Source: Treponema sp.
GTDB lineage: Bacteria; Spirochaetota; Spirochaetia; Treponematales; Treponemataceae
DNA: 25,821 nucleotides
Assembly: GCA_016293915.1 (NCBI GenBank)
Contig: JAEDCY010000034.1
Span: 1-25,821, forward strand
Reading direction: 5' to 3'
Shown: one piece after another, positions 7,649-14,111 of the stretch
Numbering within the stretch: the first letter of the stretch is position 1
Layout of the letters: each line of letters begins with the position of its first letter
The notes under the pieces: model-generated
Told to the model about the DNA's origin: nothing
The model's database searches: none
Seen by the model: the letters and a program-made list of their open reading frames with translations, nothing else
Program-made: the position numbers and the translations under genes

Positions 7649-7677
7649 TTGAACTTTTACCTTTGTTTCATTATAAT
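7649..7677 (+). promoter_or_regulatory. Sigma70-type promoter of the oadGAB operon
   Basis: TTGAAC (7649-7654), a 17-nt spacer and a perfect TATAAT (7672-7677). The leader of about 120 nt before oadG carries a repeat-like palindrome at 7741-7772. Confidence 0.75.
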
Positions 7678-7740
7678 CTCTTGTAGTAAAATCGGGCGAA
7701 TGTTTCGATTTTTTTGAATACTTAAGGCTGAAAATGCTTT

Positions 7741-7772
7741 GTCATGCCGACACTGAAACAAGTTCAGGGTGA
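7741..7772 (+). repeat. REP-like palindrome in the oadG leader
   Basis: GTCATGCCGACACTGAAACA starts the unit; the core stem is CTGAA (7753-7757) and TTCAG (7763-7767) around the loop ACAAG (7758-7762), ending GGTGAC. It shares loop and outer motifs with the other palindromes in this window, with different stem bases. It lies 34 nt upstream of oadG. Confidence 0.55.
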
Positions 7773-7805
7773 CGGAGGATTCAGTCCTGTTTTGAGGATA
7801 CATAT

Positions 7806-8060
7806 ATGACAATTACTGGAATGCTTGGTCAGAGTGGACTTCTGACTCTGCTTGGTATGTGTGTTGTATTCAGTTTCATCATTATTCTGATTATCTGCAT
7901 GACAATTATGAAATCTGTAATTCGTGCACTTAAGCTTGATAAGGAAGAACCTGCTAAGACACCTGTGGCTTCTGCTCCTGCTGCTTCGGCTGCCGGAAAT
8001 GATGGTGCTGTTATTGCTGCAATCGCTGCTGCGGTTCACGATAAAGCGTTAAATTCGTAA
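7806..8060 (+). CDS. oadG: Sodium-pump decarboxylase, gamma subunit
   Basis: An 84-aa small membrane protein. One hydrophobic helix (about residues 9-35, LLTLLGMCVVFSFIIILIIC) is followed by a basic stretch and an Ala/Pro-rich tail, the classic OadG layout. In Klebsiella the gamma subunit links the alpha and beta subunits and helps assembly of the Na+ pump. The start is supported by GAGG at 7794-7797, eight bases upstream. The gene precedes oadA by 34 nt in the same operon. Sequence conservation in this family is low, so the call leans on architecture and context. Confidence 0.88.
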   Translation: MTITGMLGQSGLLTLLGMCVVFSFIIILIICMTIMKSVIRALKLDKEEPAKTPVASAPAASAAGNDGAVIAAIAAAVHDKALNS

Positions 8061-8094
8061 ATAATCTTCTATATTAAAGATAAAGGAAAATAAA

Positions 8095-10179
8095 ATGGCT
8101 AAAGTAGGAATTACAGAACTTGCAATTCGTGATGCTCATCAGAGTCTTCACGCAACACGTATGACAACAGCAGATATGCTGCCAATCTGTGACAAGCTTA
8201 ATAAAGTTGGTTACAAATATGTAGAAGGATGGGGTGGTGCAACTTATGACTCTTGTATCCGCTTCTTGAATGAAGATCCGTGGGATCGTCTCCGCAAACT
8301 TCATGCTGCAATGCCTGATACAAAAATCATGATGCTTCTTCGTGCTCAGAACCTTCTTGGTTACAAGCACTATGCTGATGATGTAGTAGAAAAATTCGTT
8401 GCAACTGCTGCAAAGAACGGTATCGGATGTTTCCGTATTTTCGATGCCTGCAACGACCCGCGTAACATGGAATGTGCTACTAAGGCAGCTAAAAAATCTG
8501 GAGTTGATGTTCAGATGGCTATTTCTTATGCCGTAACTCCATTCCACACAAACGAGAAATATGCAGAGCTTGCTAAGACTTATGCAGACTTTGGTGCAGA
8601 TTCTATCTGTATTAAGGATATGTCTGGTCTTCTTAAGCCATATGAGGCTTATGACCTCGTACAGAAAATCAAGGCTAAGGTTGATCTTCCAGTAGAAATC
8701 CACTCACACGCTACAACAGGTCTTTCTGTTGCAACACTTTTGAAGGCTGCTGAAGCTGGTGCAGACTGGCTTGATACAGCAATTTCTTCTATGTCTATGG
8801 GAACTAGCCACTCTCCAACAGAAACAGTTGTAGAAATGCTCAAGGGCACAGATATGGATACTGGCCTTGATACAAAGCTTCTTCTTGAGATTGCTGCTTA
8901 CTTCCGCGAAGTTCGCAAGCACTACTCATCTCTTGAATCTGCCTTCCTTGGTGCTGATACACGTATTCTCCTTTCTCAAGTTCCTGGCGGAATGCTTTCT
9001 AACCTCGAATCTCAGCTCAAACAGCAGAATGCAGGCGACAAGATGGACGCTGTACTTGCTGAACTTCCAAAGGTTCACAAGGCTGCAGGTTACGTTCCAC
9101 TTGTAACTCCAACTTCTCAGATTGTTGGTACACAGGCTGTTATGAACGTTCTTATGGGACCATATAAAGTAATGACTCAGGACTTCCGTAACCTTATTAC
9201 AGGTAAGTTCGGTAAACTCCCAACAGACGCTGATCCAGAATTGGTAAAAGAAGCTCTCAAGCAGAATGGTATGGACAAGGTAATGACTTGCCGCCCTGCT
9301 GACGAAATTGCTCCAGAGTGGGACAAGATGGTTGAAGAGTCTAAGAAGGCTGGTGGTGACGGTTCTGATGAAGACGTTCTCACATACGCTATGTTCCCTA
9401 ATGTTGCACCTAAGTTCTTTGCAGAACGCTCTAAGGGACCAGTTGATGCTGCTTCTACATTCGCTAAAAAAGAAGCTCCAGCTGCTGCCGCTAAAGAAAA
9501 CAAGGGCGGTTCTTATACAATCAACGTTAATGGAACAAGCTACAATGTTACAACAGGCCCTGCCGGCGACAGTATGAGCGTAAATGTAAACGGTACAGCT
9601 TACAATGTTACATTCGGTGCCGCAGGTGCCGCTCCTGCAGCCGCTGCAGCTCCTGCTGCCGCAGTATCTGGCGGTCAGCCGGTTCCTTCACCTGTTGCCG
9701 GAACACTTCTCCGCTATGCAGTTAGCGAAGGTGCTCAGGTAAAGAAGGGTGACACAATAATCATCATTGAATCTATGAAGATGGAGCTCGAAGTTAAGGC
9801 TCCTGCTGACGGAAAAATCAGCTTTGTTGTACAGCCAGGCACTCAGATTGCACAGGGCCAGACTCTTGCTAACCTCGGTGGGGCACCTGTTGCCGCTGCT
9901 CCTGTAGCTTCAGTACAGCCTGCTCCTGCTGCCGCACCAGCTGCTCCAGCACCTGCAGCCGCTGCCGGTGGAAAGCCTGTTGCAGCTCCAGTTGCCGGAA
10001 CTTTGCTCCGTTATGCAGTCAGCGAAGGTGCTTCAGTTACTCCTGATACAACAGTGATCATCATTGAATCAATGAAGATGGAATTGGAAATTAAGGCTGG
10101 TGCCGCTGGTAAAATTCATTTTATCGCAGCAACTGGCAGCCAGATTGCACAGGGCGCTACTTTGGCTGAAGTACAGTAA
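8095..10179 (+). CDS. oadA: Oxaloacetate decarboxylase alpha subunit with two biotinyl domains
   Basis: A 694-aa carboxyltransferase/biotin carrier subunit. It transfers the carboxyl group of oxaloacetate (or a related acid) to biotin, giving pyruvate. The N-terminal HMGL-like barrel contains RDAHQSLHATR (from residue 12), the active-site lysine Lys174 in CIKDMSG, and metal ligands His203 and His205. A conserved PYC/OADA domain follows to about residue 440. Then come two similar VNGT-YNV strand motifs, Ala/Pro linkers, and two complete biotinyl domains, each with ESMKM: target lysines are Lys562 and Lys661, the second 33 residues from the C-terminus as usual. Typical OadA proteins are about 590-600 aa with one biotinyl domain, so this one carries a duplication. 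AAAGGA at 8081-8086 supports the start. It works with OadG and OadB at the inner membrane. Confidence 0.95.
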   Translation: MAKVGITELAIRDAHQSLHATRMTTADMLPICDKLNKVGYKYVEGWGGATYDSCIRFLNEDPWDRLRKLHAAMPDTKIMMLLRAQNLLGYKHYADDVVEKFVATAAKNGIGCFRIFDACNDPRNMECATKAAKKSGVDVQMAISYAVTPFHTNEKYAELAKTYADFGADSICIKDMSGLLKPYEAYDLVQKIKAKVDLPVEIHSHATTGLSVATLLKAAEAGADWLDTAISSMSMGTSHSPTETVVEMLKGTDMDTGLDTKLLLEIAAYFREVRKHYSSLESAFLGADTRILLSQVPGGMLSNLESQLKQQNAGDKMDAVLAELPKVHKAAGYVPLVTPTSQIVGTQAVMNVLMGPYKVMTQDFRNLITGKFGKLPTDADPELVKEALKQNGMDKVMTCRPADEIAPEWDKMVEESKKAGGDGSDEDVLTYAMFPNVAPKFFAERSKGPVDAASTFAKKEAPAAAAKENKGGSYTINVNGTSYNVTTGPAGDSMSVNVNGTAYNVTFGAAGAAPAAAAAPAAAVSGGQPVPSPVAGTLLRYAVSEGAQVKKGDTIIIIESMKMELEVKAPADGKISFVVQPGTQIAQGQTLANLGGAPVAAAPVASVQPAPAAAPAAPAPAAAAGGKPVAAPVAGTLLRYAVSEGASVTPDTTVIIIESMKMELEIKAGAAGKIHFIAATGSQIAQGATLAEVQ

Positions 10180-10183
10180 ACTT

Positions 10184-10247
10184 GTCATTCCCCGGCTTGA
10201 CCGGGGAATCTATAAAAACAGATTGTCGGGTCAAGCCCGACAATGAC
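10184..10247 (+). repeat. Double REP-like palindrome between oadA and oadB
   Basis: Two inverted units. Unit 1 has a 9-bp stem (10187-10195 with 10201-10209) around CTTGA. Unit 2 has a 9-bp stem (10222-10230 with 10236-10244) around TCAAG. The outer ends are GTCATT and AATGAC, so the units face each other like a bacterial BIME. The location inside an operon suggests an effect on mRNA processing or on the oadA:oadB ratio. Neither hairpin is followed by a T-run, so it is unlikely to be a strong terminator. Confidence 0.8.
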
Positions 10248-10262
10248 AGGTAAGGATATAAT

Positions 10263-11720
10263 ATGGAAACAGAATTGAACAACAAAAATGATAAATTCAA
10301 GTACCTTAAGATTACAACTGTAATCTGTCTGATTGCTCTTGTACTTTCTTTCGCAGGCTGTGGGGCTTCAGGCTCTTCAGGAAGTTCTGGAAGTACTGGT
10401 GCGGCAAAATCAGCAGGTTCCACAATCATTAAAGGTTCTGAAAATATTAAGCCTATTTCGGTTTCATCATTCTTTAAGAATGTTGGAAAAAATACCGGAA
10501 TCTATAAAATGATTCATAATCCTACTCCAGAAGAAATTGCGGAGGAAAAGGCTTCTAAGGAAGCAATGGAAATTGCAAAAGAAGAGCAGGCCGCTCAGGC
10601 AGCTGCAGACCTTGCTAAACACCCTGTAAAGGGCTGGCAGCGTCTTATCATGCTTGCAATCGGCTTCCTCATTGTTTACCTTGCAGTAGTTAAGGGCTTT
10701 GAACCTCTTCTTCTTATTCCAATTGGATTCGGAACTATTCTTGTAAATATTCCTGGTGCAGGAATGGGTGATGGCCCAGATGGTATGCTTCATATCATTT
10801 ACAATGCAGGTGTTGGTAACGAGTTCTTCCCAATGCTTATCTTTATGGGAATTGGTGCTATGACAGACTTCGGTCCTCTTATCGCTAACCCTAAGATGGC
10901 TCTTCTTGGTGGAGCTGCTCAGCTTGGTGTATTCGCTACACTTTTTGGTGTTGCTGCCATGAACTTCATTCCAGGAATCGACTATAACATGAAGCAGGCT
11001 TGTGCCATCGCTATTATCGGTGGTGCAGACGGTCCTACTTCTATCTACGTTTCTGGTAAGCTTGCGCCGGAGATGATGGCCGTAATTGCCGTTGCCGCTT
11101 ATTCTTACATGGCACTGGTTCCAATGATTCAGCCACCAATTATGAAGCTCCTTACTTCTAAGAAGGAACGCCAGATTAAGATGAACCAGCTCCGTCCTGT
11201 TTCTAAGACAGAGAAGACCCTCTTCCCATTGCTTCTGCTTGTTGTAACAATTCTTCTTCTGCCACCTGCAGCCCCACTTATTGGTATGCTCGCATTCGGT
11301 AACTTTATTAAGGAAGTTGGAATTGTACAGCGCCTTTCAAAGACAGTAGAGAATGAGCTTATGAACATTGTTTCTATTCTTCTTTCTCTTGGAGTAGGTT
11401 CACAGATGACTCCGGAAAAGATTATGCACGCTAATTCTCTTGGTATCATAGTTCTTGGTCTTCTTGCTTTTGCAGTTGCTACCGCTGGTGGTCTTATCAT
11501 GGCTAAGATTATGAACCTCTTCCTTAAAGAGAAGATTAATCCGCTCATCGGTTCGGCTGGTGTATCAGCAGTTCCAATGGCAGCCCGCGTTGCAAACAAG
11601 GTTGGTATGGCTGAAGATCCTACAAACTTCCTTTTGATGCACGCAATGGGACCAAACGTAGCAGGTGTAATCGGTACAGCTATTGCAGCCGGTGTGTTTA
11701 TTTCTACATATGGTATGTGA
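10263..11720 (+). CDS. oadB: Oxaloacetate decarboxylase beta subunit (Na+ pump) with N-terminal extension
   Basis: A 485-aa integral membrane subunit that decarboxylates carboxybiotin and exports Na+. The conserved core starts at about residue 122. It includes NPKMALLGGAAQLGVFAT (from residue 209) and GGADGPTSIY (253-262), whose Asp256 corresponds to the essential aspartate of region IIIa (Asp203 in Klebsiella), and the C-terminal HAMGPNVAGVIG. Unlike typical OadB, the first 120 residues form an extra module: a positively charged start, one membrane helix (about 16-32), a lipobox-like FAGC with Cys33, a Gly/Ser-rich linker and an acidic helical stretch (88-118). The family call is firm; the lipoprotein reading of the extension is inferred. 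GGTAAGGATATA precedes the ATG (AAGGA at 10252-10256). Confidence 0.93.
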   Translation: METELNNKNDKFKYLKITTVICLIALVLSFAGCGASGSSGSSGSTGAAKSAGSTIIKGSENIKPISVSSFFKNVGKNTGIYKMIHNPTPEEIAEEKASKEAMEIAKEEQAAQAAADLAKHPVKGWQRLIMLAIGFLIVYLAVVKGFEPLLLIPIGFGTILVNIPGAGMGDGPDGMLHIIYNAGVGNEFFPMLIFMGIGAMTDFGPLIANPKMALLGGAAQLGVFATLFGVAAMNFIPGIDYNMKQACAIAIIGGADGPTSIYVSGKLAPEMMAVIAVAAYSYMALVPMIQPPIMKLLTSKKERQIKMNQLRPVSKTEKTLFPLLLLVVTILLLPPAAPLIGMLAFGNFIKEVGIVQRLSKTVENELMNIVSILLSLGVGSQMTPEKIMHANSLGIIVLGLLAFAVATAGGLIMAKIMNLFLKEKINPLIGSAGVSAVPMAARVANKVGMAEDPTNFLLMHAMGPNVAGVIGTAIAAGVFISTYGM

Positions 11721-11721
11721 C

Positions 11722-11764
11722 GGTCAGCAAGCTGACCTTATCAAGTTTTGCTGCGCAAAACTTG
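11722..11764 (+). repeat. Two hairpins after oadB
   Basis: GGTCAGC-AA-GCTGACC (11722-11737) is followed by a perfect 10-bp stem (11742-11751 with 11755-11764) around TGC. Neither has a T-run. They may protect the 3' end of the oad mRNA upstream of the terminator. Confidence 0.5.
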
Positions 11765-11795
11765 AACAATAAATTATTCTATATCTAAAAGATTT

Positions 11796-11827
11796 AGGCA
11801 GGCTATTAATTATAGTCTGCCTTTTTT
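11796..11827 (+). terminator. Intrinsic terminator of the oadGAB operon
   Basis: The arms AGGCAGGCTAT and ATAGTCTGCC flank the loop TAATT and are followed by six T residues (11822-11827). The stem has one interruption. It is well placed, 75 nt after the oadB stop. Confidence 0.8.
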
Positions 11828-11895
11828 ATTTTCTGAAATCTTATAAAAAGTTCTGCTCCGTATCAGTACTTTATATAATTTTTGTAATATTTTTC

Positions 11896-11924
11896 TTGAC
11901 ATAATACTATATAAGTTATAATAT
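11896..11924 (+). promoter_or_regulatory. Putative promoter of the padR operon
   Basis: A perfect TTGACA (11896-11901) is followed by TAATAT (11919-11924) at 17 nt or TATAAT (11917-11922) at 15 nt. It lies about 380 nt upstream of padR. If this is the promoter, the mRNA has a long leader containing a hairpin, a complete MITE-like element and a terminator-like hairpin. Confidence 0.55.
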
Positions 11925-11964
11925 AAAAACATAAACAATATTACACGAAGCGAAGGAAGGAATA

Positions 11965-12000
11965 CAAAAATTGTCTGCAAGTTTGGGCAGCCAATTTTTG
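11965..12000 (+). promoter_or_regulatory. Hairpin in the padR leader
   Basis: CAAAAATTG (11965-11973) pairs with CAATTTTTG (11992-12000), and inside it CTGC pairs with GCAG. It ends seven bases before the MITE-like element. It is a strong structure of unknown role. Confidence 0.5.
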
Positions 12001-12006
12001 TTGCAA

Positions 12007-12206
12007 GGGGCTTTCCAAAAAGTATCGTCATGCTGAACTTTCGCAGCATAGCTGCTCGGAGACTCGCTAAAAACAGTCCACTGGACTGTTTTTACACTGC
12101 TATGCAGTGTCGCTCCCTATGTTTCAGCATCTATACTATATCTAGGCCTATAGATTCCGAAACAAGTTCGGAATGACACTAGGAACTAAACTTATTGGTC
12201 ATTCCC
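12007..12206 (+). mobile_element. MITE-like element, copy B (full length, 200 bp)
   Basis: It starts GGGGCTTTCCAAAAAGTAT and ends CTTATTGGTCATTCCC, a degenerate inverted copy of the start. Inside are GTCATGCTGAAC (12027-12038) able to pair with TTTCAGCAT (12122-12130), a palindrome with 12-nt arms bordered by A5 and T5 (12069-12093), the ACTGC/GCAGT hairpin, and the 21-nt hairpin with loop ACAAG (12154-12174). It is close to the reverse complement of copy A. There is no coding capacity and no clear target-site duplication. Confidence 0.8.
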
Positions 12207-12250
12207 TTGTTTATATACTGCACATTCTCACTACGTTACGAATGTGCAAA

Positions 12251-12292
12251 AAAAAATCATTCTCAAATCTGAAGATTTGTTCATGATTTTTT
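12251..12292 (+). terminator. Terminator-like hairpin abutting the padR ribosome binding site
   Basis: Nested arms: AAAAAATCAT (12251-12260) with ATGATTTTTT (12283-12292), and AAATCT (12265-12270) with AGATTT (12273-12278). The T-run ends one base before AGGAGG (12293-12298). It has the shape of an intrinsic terminator or attenuator directly before translation starts. Confidence 0.55.
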
Positions 12293-12303
12293 AGGAGGTG
12301 AAC

Positions 12304-12621
12304 ATGGTTTTTACCGCGGGTTCTGCCTTGCTTGATGCTGTGGTTCTTTCGGTTGTCAGTCTTGAAGGAACTTACGGCTACAAGATTACGCAGGATGTCC
12401 GTAAAATAATGGATGTTTCCGAAAGTACCCTTTATCCGGTGCTGAGGCGACTCCAGAAGGACAGTTACCTTGAAACCTACGATATGGAGTTTCAGGGAAG
12501 GAACAGAAGATACTATAAGATAACTTCAAATGGTATGATTCTGCTGGATAAGTACCGCTCAGAGTGGGTACTTTTTAGAAACGGGGTAGATGATATCCTT
12601 TTAGGAAGACATGAAAACTAA
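12304..12621 (+). CDS. PadR-family transcriptional regulator
   Basis: A 105-aa winged-helix repressor. The helix-turn-helix reads LLDAVVLSVVSLEGTYGYKI then VSESTLYPVLRRLQKDSYLE, the typical PadR pattern, followed by the wing GRNRRYYKIT and a short C-terminal helix for dimerisation. I take ATG 12304 as the start because AGGAGG (12293-12298) is five bases away; a GTG at 12298 overlaps the Shine-Dalgarno sequence and is unlikely. PadR proteins often sit before HAAS/DUF1700 and DUF4097 genes, as here, and probably repress their own operon. The signal sensed is unknown. Confidence 0.93.
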   Translation: MVFTAGSALLDAVVLSVVSLEGTYGYKITQDVRKIMDVSESTLYPVLRRLQKDSYLETYDMEFQGRNRRYYKITSNGMILLDKYRSEWVLFRNGVDDILLGRHEN

Positions 12622-12635
12622 TTCGGAGGAATAAA

Positions 12636-13574
12636 ATGACACGAGAAGAGTATTTGAACGAACTGAAATCAAGCATAATGTCGCTCACTAGTGATGAGCA
12701 GGCTGAGGCAATTCAGTATTATTCGGATTATTTTGAAGAAGCAGGTGATGATGAGAAGGTAATGCGAGAACTTGGTTCACCAGAAGAACTTTCAAAAACA
12801 ATTATTGAAAAGTTTGCTAATGCACTTGTAGATACAAAATCTGCAGATTCAGAAAATGAAGAAGGATCTGAAAATAACAGCCAGGATAGAACAGATTACA
12901 GAATGAGTATTGATGCTCTTTATTTTGAGTTTGAAAAAAAAGATGTAAAGAATCTTTCTATGGATTTCGGAGCGGCTGAAGTTGTTTTGATTGAAGGTGA
13001 TAAATACAGCGTTGAAACTCGCGGACTTCCGGAAGAAGCAATTAACTGTTACCTGAATAAGGAAGGAACTCTTGTTGTAAGCAATACACGTCGTTTTAAT
13101 CTCGATTTCTGGAGTCATAACAGACGCAGTCGTATTGTTCCGCGACTTCTCGTAACTTTGCCGAAAAATGCAGCAGTTGAAAAGTTCCGTATAGCAATCG
13201 GAGCTGGACAGCTTACAAGCCGCACTCTTTCTTTCAAATGTAATACCGGCAATATTGACGTTGGAGCTGGAAATATGGTTCTTAATGGTATTTTTGGTGG
13301 TCGTCTGGATATGCGTTGTGGTATGGGTAACCTTGAGTTTAAGGGTAGTGTAAGCGGCAATGTAAACCTTGATTGCGGAATGGGAAATGTAAGTCTGGAC
13401 CTTAATGGAGATCCAAAATCATATTCTTATGATGCAAAAGTTGGCCTGGGGGACTTCCGCTTTAATGATGAGAAAAAGAGCGGTGTCTGCAAAGTTTATA
13501 ATAATCAGAAAAAGGAAAATCATTTTTCTGTGAACTGCGGTATGGGGTCAGTAACAATTAAAATTTCTGAATAG
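12636..13574 (+). CDS. HAAS (DUF1700) and DUF4097 domain protein
   Basis: A 312-aa protein. Residues 1-67 (TREEYLNELKSSIMSLTSDE, then YYSDYFEEAGDDE and LGSPEELSK) match the HAAS/DUF1700 domain commonly paired with PadR regulators. After an acidic linker (68-92), residues 95-312 form a repetitive beta-rich DUF4097-type domain with recurring short GxGNxxx motifs (GAGQL, GNIDVGAGNM, GMGNLEF, GMGNVSL, GMGSVTI), compatible with a beta-helix or stacked strands. No membrane helix is visible, which is unusual, since HAAS is often joined to membrane segments. GGAGG at 12625-12629 supports the start, 14 nt after padR. It is probably part of a cell-envelope response with padR and pspC; the molecular function is unknown. 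Confidence 0.85.
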   Translation: MTREEYLNELKSSIMSLTSDEQAEAIQYYSDYFEEAGDDEKVMRELGSPEELSKTIIEKFANALVDTKSADSENEEGSENNSQDRTDYRMSIDALYFEFEKKDVKNLSMDFGAAEVVLIEGDKYSVETRGLPEEAINCYLNKEGTLVVSNTRRFNLDFWSHNRRSRIVPRLLVTLPKNAAVEKFRIAIGAGQLTSRTLSFKCNTGNIDVGAGNMVLNGIFGGRLDMRCGMGNLEFKGSVSGNVNLDCGMGNVSLDLNGDPKSYSYDAKVGLGDFRFNDEKKSGVCKVYNNQKKENHFSVNCGMGSVTIKISE

Positions 13575-13585
13575 GAGTGAAGAAA

Positions 13586-13924
13586 ATGAGTAAGAAAAAG
13601 CTTTATAAATCAAGAAAAAATAAGATGATTGGTGGTGTTTGCGGAGGTCTCGCAGAATACCTGAATATGGATCCAACAATTGTTCGTATAATTGCCGGAA
13701 TGCTTTGTCTTATAAGAGGAATAGGAATCCTTGTTTACATTATAATGTGTATAGTTATGCCTTATAATGATGAAGATTTTGGTGAAGATGACACAGAAAA
13801 CCTTAAGAGTGCAAATATTGATCCGAATGATGAGAATAAATCAACTTCGAAAAAAGCTGATGCAGAAAAAGACAGTAAACTGCACTCAGACGAAGAGTTT
13901 GACAGTTACTTTAAAAAACAATAA
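13586..13924 (+). CDS. PspC domain membrane protein
   Basis: A 112-aa protein. Residues 3-60 are a PspC domain: KKLYKSRKNKMIGGVCGGLA, EYLNMDPTIVRI, then one hydrophobic helix (about 37-57) ending in VMPY. The rest is an acidic, soluble tail. PspC domains occur in envelope-stress sensors such as the phage-shock system, but the other Psp genes are not here. I choose ATG 13586 because AGGAG (13573-13577) lies eight bases upstream; the GTG at 13577 overlaps that site. It follows the HAAS/DUF4097 gene by 11 nt, so the three genes form one operon, likely controlled by the PadR protein. Confidence 0.9.
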   Translation: MSKKKLYKSRKNKMIGGVCGGLAEYLNMDPTIVRIIAGMLCLIRGIGILVYIIMCIVMPYNDEDFGEDDTENLKSANIDPNDENKSTSKKADAEKDSKLHSDEEFDSYFKKQ

Positions 13925-13948
13925 TTGAATAAACCTTAATAACGAACT

Positions 13949-14034
13949 GTTTCAGCATCTACACTACATTTAGAGCTATAGATTCCGAAACAAGTTCGGA
14001 ATGACACCAAGAGGTAAGCTTGTTGGACAGCCCC
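13949..14034 (+). mobile_element. MITE-like element, copy C (3' half only)
   Basis: It matches the 3' part of copy B from TGTTTCAGCATCTA onward, with the ACAAG-loop hairpin at 13982-14002. It has the best-preserved right end of the family, TTGTTGGACAGCCCC, the exact inverse of the GGGGCTGTCCAA start of copy D. The 5' half is missing. Seven T residues follow. Confidence 0.75.
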
Positions 14035-14111
14035 TTTTTTTATTTCTAAGACTGTAACTAAGAATAATTTCCTATGGAATAATATTTCAATTATGATAAA
14101 ATATTTCTATT
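14035..14111 (+). promoter_or_regulatory. Probable promoter region of the eight-gene operon
   Basis: This AT-rich stretch must hold the operon promoter if there is no read-through from pspC. -10-like sequences are TATGAT (14092-14097) and TAAAAT (14097-14102), but no good -35 stands 17 nt upstream (TTTCCT at 14068-14073 is the nearest). There is no Shine-Dalgarno sequence before the ATG at 14112. Confidence 0.35.

Noticed and set aside
8074..8703. 209-codon minus-strand open frame opposite oadA
   Set aside because: It is a shadow of the strongly conserved oadA coding sequence, with a Cys/Ser-rich composition typical of antisense frames.
12219..12257. Hairpin TGCACATTC/GAATGTGCA followed by an A-run as a terminator
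   Set aside because: On the plus strand the tail is A, not T; on the minus strand the T-run comes before the stem. It does not fit an intrinsic terminator in either direction.
12298..12303. GTG start for padR (and likewise GTG 13577 for pspC, GTG 18112 for the permease)
   Set aside because: Each GTG overlaps the Shine-Dalgarno sequence itself; the ATG five to eight bases downstream is the better start.
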